NCBI GenBank assembly: GCA_002796325.1
Contig: PCXA01000001.1
Location: forward strand, 62,001-126,000
Source of the DNA: Deltaproteobacteria bacterium CG11_big_fil_rev_8_21_14_0_20_47_16
GTDB lineage: Bacteria; UBA10199; GCA-002796325; 1-14-0-20-47-16
DNA length: 64,000 nt
Direction: 5' to 3'
Below the pieces are notes generated by a model. That model was given only the letters and a program-made list of their open reading frames with translations, ran no database searches and had not been told where the DNA came from. Of the stretch, positions 1-12,577 are shown piece by piece (position 1 is the stretch's first letter; every line of letters begins with the position of its first letter). A program made the position numbers and the translations under genes.

Positions 1-953
1 CAGAACGGCTTTCTGAATTATTGCCAAAGGTCGAAGTTGTTTTTCCAGAAGACTGTGTTGGCGACGGCATTCGCAAACTTACTCACGATTTAACTCCCGG
101 AAAATTAATGTTGTTGGAGAACCTTCGATTCCACGCCGGCGAGGAAAAGAATGATCCTGCATTTTCAAAAGAATTGGCAAGCCTTGCGGATATTTATGTG
201 AACGATGCGTTTGGGACTGCCCATCGCGCACATGCATCCACCGTTGGCATGGTTCAGTATTTCAAAGAAAAGGCAGCAGGCTTCTTGCTTCAAAAAGAGG
301 TCGATTTCCTTTCTCAAATCACCAAAAATCCAACCAAACCGTACGTGGGAATCTTGGGAGGGGCGAAGATCACGGACAAATTGCCGGTTATTGAAAACCT
401 ATTGGACCACGTCACAGCCCTCTGCATTGGTGGCGGCATGGCCTACACCTTTTTGAAGGCCAAGGGTGTTAACGTCGGCGCTTCGCTGGTTGATGACACC
501 AAAGTCCACTCGGCCACCAAGGTTTTAAGGCGTGCGGACACCAAAGGTGTGCCCATCTACCTGCCCGTTGATAATGTTGTGGCATCTGGCCTGGAATCCG
601 CTGACCCTCAAACCACGGCTGGCACCGATATTCCGGCAGGGATGATGGGCTTGGATATTGGCCCCAAAACGATCGCCCAATTTACTGAAGCTCTCAAATC
701 TGCCAAAACTGTCTTTTGGAACGGGCCCTTAGGGGTTTTTGAAAATCCGAATTTTGCGGCGGGCACCCTGGCCATTGCACAAGTCTTGGCCACATTAACC
801 GATGCCACCACGGTTGTGGGTGGGGGGGATTCTATCGCCGCCATTCACCAAGCGGGTGTGGCGGATAAAATCACCCACATCTCAACCGGTGGCGGCGCAA
901 GCCTTGAATTTGTCGAAGGAAAATCCTTGCCGGGTATTAGGGCGTTGGGCTAG
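1..953 (+). CDS. pgk: phosphoglycerate kinase, 5'-truncated by window edge
   Basis: Frame is open to the window start (ERLSELLPKVEVVF...). PGK motifs LLENLRFHAGEEKNDPAF, VNDAFGTAHRAHAST, GGAKITDKLPVIENLL, GGGDSIAAIHQAG, STGGGASLEFVEGKSLPGI. Confidence 0.97.
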   Translation, partial: ERLSELLPKVEVVFPEDCVGDGIRKLTHDLTPGKLMLLENLRFHAGEEKNDPAFSKELASLADIYVNDAFGTAHRAHASTVGMVQYFKEKAAGFLLQKEVDFLSQITKNPTKPYVGILGGAKITDKLPVIENLLDHVTALCIGGGMAYTFLKAKGVNVGASLVDDTKVHSATKVLRRADTKGVPIYLPVDNVVASGLESADPQTTAGTDIPAGMMGLDIGPKTIAQFTEALKSAKTVFWNGPLGVFENPNFAAGTLAIAQVLATLTDATTVVGGGDSIAAIHQAGVADKITHISTGGGASLEFVEGKSLPGIRALG

Positions 954-966
954 AAACTTGCGCCTT

Positions 967-1755
967 ATGGCGACCGCACCTCGGACACCCTTAATTATTG
1001 GGAACTGGAAAATGAATGGTACCATTGGCGAATCTTTAAAACTCGTCACGGTGCTGATGCAATCATTAAAGGCCCCTATCGGATGTGAAGCGGCTGTCGC
1101 ACCTCCTTTCACCGCTTTGTACTCAGTTGGCGTCACACTACAAGAATCGGAATACCAGCTCGCGGCGCAAGATTGCTTTTGGGAAAATGCTGGTGCTTAC
1201 ACAGGCGAGATCTCGCCCGTTTTTTTAAAAGATTTAAGCTGTAGCTACGTTTTGGTGGGGCATTCTGAACGTCGTCAGTTTTTTGGTGAAACGGATGCAG
1301 CTGTTAATCGCAAAATTGATGCAGCACTGCGCAACGACTTAAAGCCGGTGTGCTGCGTGGGTGAAACGCTCGATCAATACAATGCAAAGGAAACGTACAC
1401 AGTAATTGAGCGTCAAATAAAGCAGGCGCTTGTTGGCATTGGTGCGCGCGATCTGGAGTCCATTGTCATTGCATACGAACCCATTTGGGCCATTGGCACA
1501 GGAAAAACAGCCACATCCGGATATGCCGCAGAGGTACATGCCTTTATTCGCAACCTCTTGGGCAAACTCTATGATGCGCCCACAGCAGATTTGGTTCGCA
1601 TTATCTATGGGGGCAGCGTGAAGACCTCCAACGCTGAAGAACTTTTAAGAGAATCTCAGATTGATGGATTACTAGTTGGTGGTGCCAGTCTCGATGGTGA
1701 GCAGTTTGCACAAATTATAAAGGCAGCCGAAGTCAAGGCTGTCGCAGCACAGTAA
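967..1755 (+). CDS. tpiA: triosephosphate isomerase
   Basis: ATG at 967 gives MATAPRTPLIIGNWKMNGT; VGHSERRQFFGETD, AYEPIWAIGTGKTA, IIYGGSVK, LLVGGASLDGEQFAQI. The track ORF extends further upstream inside pgk. Confidence 0.97.
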   Translation: MATAPRTPLIIGNWKMNGTIGESLKLVTVLMQSLKAPIGCEAAVAPPFTALYSVGVTLQESEYQLAAQDCFWENAGAYTGEISPVFLKDLSCSYVLVGHSERRQFFGETDAAVNRKIDAALRNDLKPVCCVGETLDQYNAKETYTVIERQIKQALVGIGARDLESIVIAYEPIWAIGTGKTATSGYAAEVHAFIRNLLGKLYDAPTADLVRIIYGGSVKTSNAEELLRESQIDGLLVGGASLDGEQFAQIIKAAEVKAVAAQ

Positions 1756-1765
1756 AGGAATTGTT

Positions 1766-2167
1766 ATGGAAACCATTGTAACCGTTATTCACTATATCGT
1801 GTGCACATTCATGATTGGTGCAATTTTAATGCAGGCAGGAAAAGGCGCTGACATTGGTGCCGCATTCGGGTCGGGCGGATCCCAAACTGTTTTTGGTGCA
1901 CGCGGTCCTGCGACCTTTTTAAATAAAATTACAATTGGCGCAGCGATTATCTTTTTGTTTACGTCGCTCACGCTGGCACAGTTGGCAAAAAAAGAGTCTG
2001 TCTCTTCCGTCGTTGATTCTGCAGCACCTGTGAGCGCACCCGCACAAGCTGGTGCCACAGATACCGCACCAGACGCAACAGATAATAGTGCAACACAACA
2101 AGCAGCACCAACAGACGGATCAGCAAAGCCAGCAACACAAAATGCTGCGCCTGCTGAAAAGAAGTAA
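1766..2167 (+). CDS. secG: preprotein translocase subunit SecG
   Basis: METIVTVIHYIVCTFMIGAILMQAGKGADIGAAFGSGGSQTVFGARGPATFLNKIT; pgk-tpiA-secG order; Ala/Pro/Thr-rich tail. Confidence 0.93.
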   Translation: METIVTVIHYIVCTFMIGAILMQAGKGADIGAAFGSGGSQTVFGARGPATFLNKITIGAAIIFLFTSLTLAQLAKKESVSSVVDSAAPVSAPAQAGATDTAPDATDNSATQQAAPTDGSAKPATQNAAPAEKK

Positions 2168-2180
2168 GGATAGAAAATTA

Positions 2181-2262
2181 GCTCGGGTGGTGGAATTGGT
2201 ATACACGTACGCTTGAGGTGCGTATTCCGAAAGGATTGCGGGTTCGAGTCCCGCCCCGAGCA
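2181..2262 (+). tRNA. tRNA-Leu, anticodon GAG
   Basis: Acceptor GCTCGGG/CCCGAGC, anticodon stem TACGC/GCGTA with loop TTGAGGT, T-arm GCGGGTTCGAGTCCCGC, long variable arm; 3' CCA not encoded. Confidence 0.93.
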
Positions 2263-2290
2263 CAGAATGACTAAAGGAGAAATACACCGT

Positions 2291-4174
2291 ATGACTACAG
2301 CAGGAACTTCAACATCAGGCCGCACCAGAACCGTTACACCGAAACACGATGTGGTTATTCGTTTTGCGGGTGACTCTGGGGACGGCATGCAGTTAACAGG
2401 CGCTCAATTTACAGCAGAAGCCGCCATTGCCGGGAATGACATTGCAACATTTCCAGACTACCCCGCCGAAATTCGCGCCCCTGCCGGAACCATTCACGGC
2501 GTTAGCGGATACCAACTCAATTTCTCCGACCATGAAGTCTTCACCGCGGGCGACGAACCCAGCGTTTTGGTTGTCATGAATCCTGCTGCGTTAAAAGCCA
2601 ACATTAAAGACCTTGCACAAAACGGTATCTTGATCGTCGACACCGACAGCTTTACTGAACAGAATTTGAAAAAAGTAAAATACGAGGCCAACCCACTCGA
2701 AGACGGCTCACTTGATAAGTACCAACTGTTCAAAATTGATATTACAAAACTCACAACAGCCGCGCTAAACGACATGGGGCTTTCAACCAAAGAAGCCACA
2801 CGTTGCAAAAACTTTTTCTGCCTCGGGTTGGTGTCTTGGCTCTTCCACCGCCCTACTGAAATTACCATTCAACACATTGAAAAGAAATTTAAGAACAAAC
2901 CAGGGCTTGCTGAGGCAAACCGCCGCGCCTTTATGGCGGGTTATAATTACGCGGATACGACTGAGCTTTTTGCAGAATCTTACGAAGTAAAATCTGCACC
3001 CATTACAGCCGGCACGTACCGCAACATTACTGGAAATGCGGCAACGGCGCTGGGATTTGTTGCGGCAGCTCAGCGCGCGGGTCGTCCCCTATTTTTAGGA
3101 TCTTACCCGATCACACCTGCAAGCGATGTCTTGCATGAGCTTTCAAAATATAAGGCGTTGGACGTGGTGACATACCAAGCTGAAGATGAAATTGCCGGCA
3201 TTGGTTCCGCAATCGGTGCGGCCTTTGGTGGTGCCATTGGCATCACCACAACAAGCGGGCCTGGATTGGACTTGAAGGCTGAGGCCTTGGGGCTTGCTGC
3301 AAAGGTAGAGCTACCACTTGTTGTGGCCGATATTCAGCGTGCAGGCCCCTCAACAGGATTGCCCACTAAAACGGAACAATCCGATCTATTGCTCGCAATG
3401 TTTGGCCGCCATGGTGAAAGCCCACTACCTGTGATTGCGGCCGCCTCACCGGCCGACTGCTTCATGTGCGCTTACACAGCTGTTCGAATTGCAGTTAAAT
3501 ACATGACGCCGGTTATCCTCTTGACCGATGGCTATATTGCCAACGGCTCTGAGCCATGGAAGCTGCCTGAAGTAGATCAGCTACCTGACATCACCGTTAA
3601 ATTTGCAACGGATGCTGCTACATACAAGCCTTATTCCCGTGACGAAAAGACGCTCGCACGTCCATGGGCCATTCCGGGAACACCGGGACTAGAACATCGC
3701 CTTGGGGGACTTGAAGGACAAAATGGGAGTGGCAATATTAGCTCAGATCCCGACAATCATGAACTCATGACCAAGCTTCGTGCAGAAAAGGTGCAGCGCA
3801 TTGCGCAAGAAATTCCACCCATGCGTGTCATGGGTCCCAAGAGCGGTGACGCCATCGTTGTGGGTTGGGGTTCTACATTTGGTCCCATCCATGCAGCCGT
3901 TAAACAGCTGCAGAAGGAAGGGCGCTCCGTTGCCCATAGCCACATTAGTTATATCAATCCACTACCATCGGACTTGGGCGACCTCTTAAAGAACTATAAG
4001 AAGGTGATTATTCCCGAAATGAATATGGGGCAACTCCGCATGCTCATTCGTGCAAACTTTCTTGTGGATGCCATTGGTATTAATAAAATGAAGGGCAAGC
4101 CCTTTACAATCAGTGAATTGGTTACCAAAATTTCAGCAATTATGGATGGTCGTAAACTGGAGGCTGTACAATGA
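2291..4174 (+). CDS. korA: 2-oxoacid:ferredoxin oxidoreductase, fused gamma/alpha subunit (KorA-type)
   Basis: DVVIRFAGDSGDGMQLTGAQFT (gamma domain), LGSYPITPASDVLHELSKYK, QAEDEIAGIGSAIGAAFGGA, TTTSGPGLDLKAEALGLA. ATG 2291 preceded by AAAGGAG. Confidence 0.92.
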   Translation: MTTAGTSTSGRTRTVTPKHDVVIRFAGDSGDGMQLTGAQFTAEAAIAGNDIATFPDYPAEIRAPAGTIHGVSGYQLNFSDHEVFTAGDEPSVLVVMNPAALKANIKDLAQNGILIVDTDSFTEQNLKKVKYEANPLEDGSLDKYQLFKIDITKLTTAALNDMGLSTKEATRCKNFFCLGLVSWLFHRPTEITIQHIEKKFKNKPGLAEANRRAFMAGYNYADTTELFAESYEVKSAPITAGTYRNITGNAATALGFVAAAQRAGRPLFLGSYPITPASDVLHELSKYKALDVVTYQAEDEIAGIGSAIGAAFGGAIGITTTSGPGLDLKAEALGLAAKVELPLVVADIQRAGPSTGLPTKTEQSDLLLAMFGRHGESPLPVIAAASPADCFMCAYTAVRIAVKYMTPVILLTDGYIANGSEPWKLPEVDQLPDITVKFATDAATYKPYSRDEKTLARPWAIPGTPGLEHRLGGLEGQNGSGNISSDPDNHELMTKLRAEKVQRIAQEIPPMRVMGPKSGDAIVVGWGSTFGPIHAAVKQLQKEGRSVAHSHISYINPLPSDLGDLLKNYKKVIIPEMNMGQLRMLIRANFLVDAIGINKMKGKPFTISELVTKISAIMDGRKLEAVQ

Positions 4175-5190
4175 CAACCGAAGCAACGGCAGCTGTTAAA
4201 CTCACACGTAAAGATTTCGTAACTGACCAAGACGTTCGCTGGTGTCCCGGTTGCGGTGACTACGCCATTTTGTCTCAGGTACAACGCGTTTTACCAGAGC
4301 TGGGCGTGCCGCGTGAAAAGATCGTCTTTATTTCAGGCATTGGTTGCTCCAGCCGCTTTCCCTATTACATCAATACATATGGGTTTCATACCATACACGG
4401 TCGCGCGCCAACACTTGCTTCTGGTCTTAAAATTTCGCGCCCAGATTTATGTGTCTGGATCGCAACAGGTGATGGTGACGGTCTCTCCATCGGCGGTAAC
4501 CACTTAATTCATATTTTACGTCGCAACTTGAACGTTCAAATTCTTCTCTTTAACAACCGCATTTATGGGCTAACTAAGGGGCAGTATTCTCCAACCTCGG
4601 AAGAGGGTAAGATCACCAAGTCAACACCCTATGGATCCCCTGATCATCCATTTAACCCCATTGGTATCGCTCTTGGTGCGGGCGCCACCTTTGTAGCTCG
4701 CTCAATTGACGTCGAAAACCAGCATATGCCCGGAGTTCTCTTGCGTGCAGCACAGCACAAAGGTGCTTCATTTGTTGAGGTGTTTCAGAACTGCAACATC
4801 TTTAACGATGGCGCGTTTGACTACACCACCGACAAAGAAAACAAACTGGATCGTCAGCTTCGTTTGGAAAATGGCAAGCCTATGGTCTTTGGAAAGAACA
4901 ACGACAAGGGCATTCGCATGAACAGTCAAATGCAGGCTGAAGTCATTGAATTTAAGGATGGGCTGTCCGAAAAAGATTGTCTTATTCATGATGAGACCAA
5001 CCCAGCCATTGCCTACATGCTCAGCCAAATGGTTGCTCCAAAATTCCCAACGCCCATGGGCGTCTTCTTTGCCATTCAAAAAACCACCTACGAAGAGGTG
5101 GCAACAGAGCAAATTAATACTGCGAAGAAGACACGTCCACTGACGATTGAACAGCTGCTCAAGTCGGGCGACGTTTGGACTGTTAAATAG
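4171..5190 (+). CDS. korB: 2-oxoacid:ferredoxin oxidoreductase, beta subunit (TPP-binding)
   Basis: DVRWCPGCGDYAILSQVQ, SGIGCSSRFPYYINTYGFHTIHGRAPTLASGLK, GDGDGLSIGGNHLIHILRRN; ATGA overlap with korA. Confidence 0.94.
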   Translation: MTTEATAAVKLTRKDFVTDQDVRWCPGCGDYAILSQVQRVLPELGVPREKIVFISGIGCSSRFPYYINTYGFHTIHGRAPTLASGLKISRPDLCVWIATGDGDGLSIGGNHLIHILRRNLNVQILLFNNRIYGLTKGQYSPTSEEGKITKSTPYGSPDHPFNPIGIALGAGATFVARSIDVENQHMPGVLLRAAQHKGASFVEVFQNCNIFNDGAFDYTTDKENKLDRQLRLENGKPMVFGKNNDKGIRMNSQMQAEVIEFKDGLSEKDCLIHDETNPAIAYMLSQMVAPKFPTPMGVFFAIQKTTYEEVATEQINTAKKTRPLTIEQLLKSGDVWTVK

Positions 5191-5216
5191 AAAGCCTGCG
5201 GCAGGCCCCCAACTTT

Positions 5217-6389
5217 ATGATGCAAGTCCAGCCCATATTTTTGAAGACGCTACTTGCATACATCAAGTCAACCTACTTGCCTGCAAAGCGCCATAACCCG
5301 AAGTATCCAGATTCGTTTACGTCGGGCGATCTTCATTTCTTTGCGCCGGCGGTTGCTGAGCTTTCTGCAGCATTTACCAGTGAGCGCAATTCCCGACACG
5401 CCAACTACTTTAACACAAAAGAAGCGCGCTCCAGCTACCTGCTCTATTTTCTTGTGCCCAATATGCTAAAGGTTCAATGGATTTTTGAGCAGCAACATTT
5501 TGCCGACCTCTTTTCTGAGGAAACAGAGGTTCGCATTGCCGATATTGGCTGTGGTCCGTGTACCGGAATTTTGGCGGCAGCCCAGTATTGGCAATCCCAC
5601 GCACCGCAACAAAAACTCTCCTGCGTTGCAGTCGATCAAAATACGGCTATGCTTAAAGATGGTCGCAACCTTCTCAACAAGCTCACTGAGCACAATTCAA
5701 AAGATGGCACCACACTTACAACCCATGCCGCAACACTCGCACAGTTACGAAAAGCGCTTGGAAACAACCGCTTTCACATCTTAATCGTTGCCAATGTATT
5801 AAATGAACTGAGGTCCACTGAAGAACGCTTCGATTTTGTCAGCCGCCTTATGTCCCAACACCTAACACCCAACGGACGGCTTGTTATTATTGATCCCGCA
5901 CTACAACGCTCTACTCGTGATCTAATGTTGTTGCGTGACCAACTCGTCACCGAACAAAAGGTGGCGCGTGTTTTGGCGCCATGCTTACACCAACAACTAT
6001 GCCCCATGCGCATCGCCAACCCACGCGACTGGTGCCACAGCTATCTGGAGTGGGAACGCCCACAGGTGATCGCGGATCTCGACATGCTTGTGGGAAATCG
6101 AAAAGAATATTTAAAGATGTCGTATATGGTTATGAGTGCTGTCCAAAATGTTCCGAAACAAAAAATCGGGGACACGTGGCGCGTTGTCTCTGCCCCCATG
6201 AAGAGCAAGGGTAAGGTTGAAATTTTGTTCTGCGGTGAAAATGGAAAGATGCTTCGCGTCACCCGACTGGACAAGGACCGCAGCAAAGAAAACTCCGGGT
6301 TAGACCAACTCCAACGCGGAGACGTCGTGCGATATGGCGGCGACGAACGATGCCTGCCAAATACCGTCGTTGCCATTCAAATACCTTAA
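5217..6389 (+). CDS. Rsm22-like / class I SAM-methyltransferase-fold protein
   Basis: VRIADIGCGPCTGILAAAQYW (motif I), NGRLVIIDPALQRSTRDLMLLRDQL, Cys-containing CLHQQLCPMRIANPRDWCHSYLEWERP typical of the Rsm22 family. Confidence 0.7.
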   Translation: MMQVQPIFLKTLLAYIKSTYLPAKRHNPKYPDSFTSGDLHFFAPAVAELSAAFTSERNSRHANYFNTKEARSSYLLYFLVPNMLKVQWIFEQQHFADLFSEETEVRIADIGCGPCTGILAAAQYWQSHAPQQKLSCVAVDQNTAMLKDGRNLLNKLTEHNSKDGTTLTTHAATLAQLRKALGNNRFHILIVANVLNELRSTEERFDFVSRLMSQHLTPNGRLVIIDPALQRSTRDLMLLRDQLVTEQKVARVLAPCLHQQLCPMRIANPRDWCHSYLEWERPQVIADLDMLVGNRKEYLKMSYMVMSAVQNVPKQKIGDTWRVVSAPMKSKGKVEILFCGENGKMLRVTRLDKDRSKENSGLDQLQRGDVVRYGGDERCLPNTVVAIQIP

Positions 6390-6392
6390 AAT

Positions 6393-7490
6393 TTATACAT
6401 TAAATCGGAAGTGGCAGATGTCGCCGTCTTTCATAATATAGTCTTTGCCTTCGCTGCGGAGTAGGCCCTTTTCCTTGATGGCCTGTTCATTCTTGTACTG
6501 CATCAAATCATTATAGTGATAGATCTCGGCGCGAATAAACCCTCGCTCAAAATCACTGTGAATGACACCAGCGGCTTGGGGCGCGGTCATTCCCTTGTGA
6601 ATCGTCCACGCACGCACTTCTTTTTCACCGGCCGTAAAATAGGTGGCCAAGTTGAGTAGTTCATAACCTGCACGTGCCAAGCGATCCAATCCTGACTCGG
6701 TTAATCCCAAATCTTTCAGGAACATCTCTTTATCTTCACCAGACAGCTGTGCAATTTCGGATTCGATTTTGCCGCAAATAGGCACAACATGCGTGCCTTC
6801 ACTGGCCGCAATTTTTTCAACTGCTGCAATCGCGGGATCATCCTCTTTACCCACTTGTGATTCAGAAATATTGGCAACATAGAGAACGGGCTTCATGGTA
6901 ATCAAGAACAGCTCTCGCACCAGCTCCTTTTCCTTGTCATCCAGACCAACATTACGTGCGAGCTTTCCTTCATTAAAAGCTGCACGCAGTTTCTCCAAAA
7001 CGGGCAACTCTTCTTTGGCTTTTTTGTCGCCGGTTTTCGCCGCACGTTCGGTGCGCACAAATCGCTTTTCTACTGCGTCCAAATCCGCCAACATTAGTTC
7101 GGTATTAATGATATCAATATCATGCGCTGGATTAATACCCCCATGCACATGCACCACATCTGGATTTTCAAAACACCGCACCACATGCACAATCGCATCT
7201 ACCTGCCGAATATGCCCCAGAAATTGGTTGCCCAGGCCTTCGCCTTTGCTGGCGTCTTTAACAAGACCAGCAATATCGACAAACTCTACCGCTGCGGGCA
7301 CTACCTTTTGCGGTTTGATATATTGAGTAATATCCTTCAGTCGCGTGTCTGGAACCTCCACAACACCCACATTGGGATCAATTGTACAAAAGGGATAATT
7401 TTCCGCCGCCACACCCACCGCTGTGAGCGCATTAAAGAGTGTTGATTTTCCAACGTTGGGCAATCCAACAATTCCACATTGCAATGCCAT
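6393..7490 (-). CDS. ychF: redox-regulated ATPase YchF (Obg-family)
   Basis: MALQCGIVGLPNVGKSTLFNALT, DIAGLVKDASKGEGLGNQFL, GDICHFRFNV C-terminus. Confidence 0.97.
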   Translation of the reverse strand: MALQCGIVGLPNVGKSTLFNALTAVGVAAENYPFCTIDPNVGVVEVPDTRLKDITQYIKPQKVVPAAVEFVDIAGLVKDASKGEGLGNQFLGHIRQVDAIVHVVRCFENPDVVHVHGGINPAHDIDIINTELMLADLDAVEKRFVRTERAAKTGDKKAKEELPVLEKLRAAFNEGKLARNVGLDDKEKELVRELFLITMKPVLYVANISESQVGKEDDPAIAAVEKIAASEGTHVVPICGKIESEIAQLSGEDKEMFLKDLGLTESGLDRLARAGYELLNLATYFTAGEKEVRAWTIHKGMTAPQAAGVIHSDFERGFIRAEIYHYNDLMQYKNEQAIKEKGLLRSEGKDYIMKDGDICHFRFNV

Positions 7491-8411
7491 TTAGCACCTC
7501 TCCCGACAGTCATCGATCATCTGTTTCATATCTTCCGGGAGTGGCGCACGACACTCCACTTTTTTTCCGGAGTCTGGCAGATAAAATTTTAGAAACTCTG
7601 AATGCAGCGCCAGACGTGATCCTTTAATATCGTTTGGCCCTCCGTATAATTTGTCACCTACAATAGGATGTCCCAGAGACGCAAGGTGAACGCGAATTTG
7701 ATGAGTACGGCCCGTCTCCACGCGCAGCTTAAGCAAGGTTGCATCCGTGTACCGCTCTTCCACATTAAAGTGGGTGATGGCGACCTTGCCTTCTCCAAGC
7801 GCTGCGGGGGCCACTTTTTTACCATGACCAAATTCGCCCTTTTCAAGCGACATAGAAATAGTGCCGGCTTCTTCATTAATTACACCCGTCACAATTGCAA
7901 TGTAGCGGCGATCGATTGAGTGCATTTTGAATTGTTTGGAAATTTGTTCACCCACTTTGGATTTGGCCAGAACAACTGCCCCCGAGGTGTCCACATCCAG
8001 GCGATGAAGCGCTTTGATATAGGTGCCTCGCGCGCTTGGATATTTACGGCGCAAGTAAGACCGCACCATGTCCACAACGGTGAGTGTAGCGCTATGTCCA
8101 GTTGCCACAACAGCCACACCTGCCGGCTTATTAATGCAAATCAGATTGGCATCTTCGTAAAGGACCTGCAGTGGCTTTTCTCCCGCAATCTTCTCACGAG
8201 ACCGATTAGACAGCTGTTTCTTAGAAACAGCAACGGCGTCTCCCGCTTTCAATTCCCACTTGGCGATCACCACACGACGACTACCCACCCGCACGAGACC
8301 CGCATCCAAGGCGGCCTTGGCAGCGTGGCGCGAGGCAAAGACCTTGCGTTTAACCAGCCACTGGTCCAACCGCATTCCAGCCTCTGACTTTTCTACAATT
8401 GTTTGGCTCAT
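7491..8411 (-). CDS. RluA-family pseudouridine synthase
   Basis: S4-like N-terminus (RLDQWLVKRKVFASRHAAKAALDAGLVRVG), LHRLDVDTSGAVVLAKSK catalytic motif, TGRTHQIRVHLASLGHPIVGDKLYG. Confidence 0.93.
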   Translation of the reverse strand: MSQTIVEKSEAGMRLDQWLVKRKVFASRHAAKAALDAGLVRVGSRRVVIAKWELKAGDAVAVSKKQLSNRSREKIAGEKPLQVLYEDANLICINKPAGVAVVATGHSATLTVVDMVRSYLRRKYPSARGTYIKALHRLDVDTSGAVVLAKSKVGEQISKQFKMHSIDRRYIAIVTGVINEEAGTISMSLEKGEFGHGKKVAPAALGEGKVAITHFNVEERYTDATLLKLRVETGRTHQIRVHLASLGHPIVGDKLYGGPNDIKGSRLALHSEFLKFYLPDSGKKVECRAPLPEDMKQMIDDCRERC

Positions 8412-8456
8412 AAAAACATTGCTCCTATCCTACGTCCCTGCTAGTGGGCGTCCACT

Positions 8457-8945
8457 ATGACAACACACATCAACATTGGTGGCCTCGAGGCCGATCTTCC
8501 ACAAGACTGGCAATCCCAGGGCATGCTCACGCTGACCCTGCCTAGCCCAGACAAAAACGTCCGTCCGAACGTGATCCTAACCAAGGAATACCTTCCGGCG
8601 CCAACAGGGCTTAATGAATACTTTGGCCGAATTAAAGATTCGATCACCAAGCGGGGTATTCAAGACCTTAAAATCACGGACGAGCGCGACTTAGCGATTT
8701 CCGGCGTGAAAGGCAAGTTAATGATCTGCCAATGGGATGTGTCTGCCATGGCCGCCATGATGAGCAAAGAAAACCCGGGTCAACCTGCACCGCAGGTCAA
8801 GCCGGGTCAAATGGTGAAGCAAATTCAGGTCACCTTGCTCAAAGACACCCTGGCCATCAACATGACCGCCAGCTTCCCTGCGGATCAGTTTGAAACCTAC
8901 TACAAGCCATTTCAGGCATTCTTGAAGTCGCTAAAAATTTCCTAA
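8457..8945 (+). CDS. hypothetical protein, possibly DcrB/DUF1795-like
   Basis: 162 aa ORF filling the gap between the rlu and gyrB genes; weak resemblance to DcrB-like proteins. Confidence 0.6.
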   Translation: MTTHINIGGLEADLPQDWQSQGMLTLTLPSPDKNVRPNVILTKEYLPAPTGLNEYFGRIKDSITKRGIQDLKITDERDLAISGVKGKLMICQWDVSAMAAMMSKENPGQPAPQVKPGQMVKQIQVTLLKDTLAINMTASFPADQFETYYKPFQAFLKSLKIS

Positions 8946-11447
<2,502 letters not shown>

Positions 11448-11453
11448 TTAACG

Positions 11454-12569
11454 CTATTTTTTAAGGAAATCGATCTGACCACTGCTCACGGAAAACCAGC
11501 GTGCTTCCTGCGTTTCCGGGAGGTCAACATCCTCGGCGCTCACCGCCGAGATGAACACTTGGCCAGTGTGTGCCAAAAGTTGACTAAAGTAAGCATGATT
11601 GCGGCTTGGGTCGAGTTCGCTTGCAACATCATCCAATAATAAAATGGGTGGATGGCCCAACACCTCTTCTAAAAGACGGATTTCACATCGTTTCAGCGCC
11701 AAAACCACACTGCGGTGTTCTCCTTGAGATGCAAAGTGCCGCACCTCCTTGTTGCCAATGTGGGCGGCAAGGTCGTCTCGGTGTGGACCCACAAGTGTTG
11801 TGCGGCGGCGCATTTCATCATCACGCCGATCATGAAATGCCTTTGCCAAACAACCCACAACAACATCCTTTCCGAGAAGCGCTTCTTCAGCACCATAGCG
11901 TGGGAGGTATTGAAGTCTTAACGGTGCCTCTTGCTTCGATATAGCCCCATACGCCTCTGGTAAGTGGCGATTGATGTCCGCAACACCCTGTGATCGCAGA
12001 ACCGTTAATTCAGCACCCAGATCGATCAGCTGAGTTTTCCATCCATCCAGCTGACGCGCCATGTCTCCGTAGGTCATCTCTTCATTTCGGAGCAGGCGGT
12101 TGTGGTTCAACAGCGCCTGAGTATACCGACGCAATGCAACGCGATAGCTGGGATAGAGCTGTCCCAATAAGTGGTCTAAAAATTGGCGGCGCTCCGATGG
12201 GCCTTCTTTGGTAAGTCGCAAGGCCTCGGGAGCAAACAAAACCGTCGTTAGCTCTGGGATATTTCGAACTTTCTTTCCGTTTCGGAAAAAATTCCGGCGA
12301 CTTGCTAATACCTCAACTGCAATTTCATCCATCAAGTCGTCGCGCATCAGCTCAGTACCAATTTGCGCACGATCCTCACCCCACTGGAGCAAGTCCGCCG
12401 CTGTACTGGTTCTAAATGAGTGTCCTTCCGATAAAAAGTAAACCGCCTCCACAATATTGGTCTTGCCTTGGGCATTATTGCCCACAAAAATATTAAGACG
12501 GGGATGAAGCTGGAGATCCAGATGAGGGTAGTTCCGAAACTGCTGTAATCGTAAATAGGTGAGATGCAC
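11454..12569 (-). CDS. recF: DNA replication and repair protein RecF
   Basis: MHLTYLRLQQFRNY, IFVGNNAQGKTNIVEAVYFLSEGHSFRT, LLLDDVASELDPSR; syntenic with gyrB/dnaN. Confidence 0.96.
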   Translation of the reverse strand: MHLTYLRLQQFRNYPHLDLQLHPRLNIFVGNNAQGKTNIVEAVYFLSEGHSFRTSTAADLLQWGEDRAQIGTELMRDDLMDEIAVEVLASRRNFFRNGKKVRNIPELTTVLFAPEALRLTKEGPSERRQFLDHLLGQLYPSYRVALRRYTQALLNHNRLLRNEEMTYGDMARQLDGWKTQLIDLGAELTVLRSQGVADINRHLPEAYGAISKQEAPLRLQYLPRYGAEEALLGKDVVVGCLAKAFHDRRDDEMRRRTTLVGPHRDDLAAHIGNKEVRHFASQGEHRSVVLALKRCEIRLLEEVLGHPPILLLDDVASELDPSRNHAYFSQLLAHTGQVFISAVSAEDVDLPETQEARWFSVSSGQIDFLKK

Positions 12570-12577
12570 GAGATTGT

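Noticed and set aside
802-966. N-terminal extension of the tpiA ORF
   Set aside because: Overlaps the pgk C-terminus; TIM homology begins at IIGNWKMN just after ATG 967.
1792-2388. 198-aa minus-strand ORF spanning secG and the tRNA
   Set aside because: Crosses a convincing tRNA-Leu and the secG CDS on the opposite strand.
5193-5206. Small hairpin GCCTG-CGG-CAGGC after korB as a terminator
   Set aside because: Only a 5-bp stem with no T-run and the next gene starts within about 10 nt.
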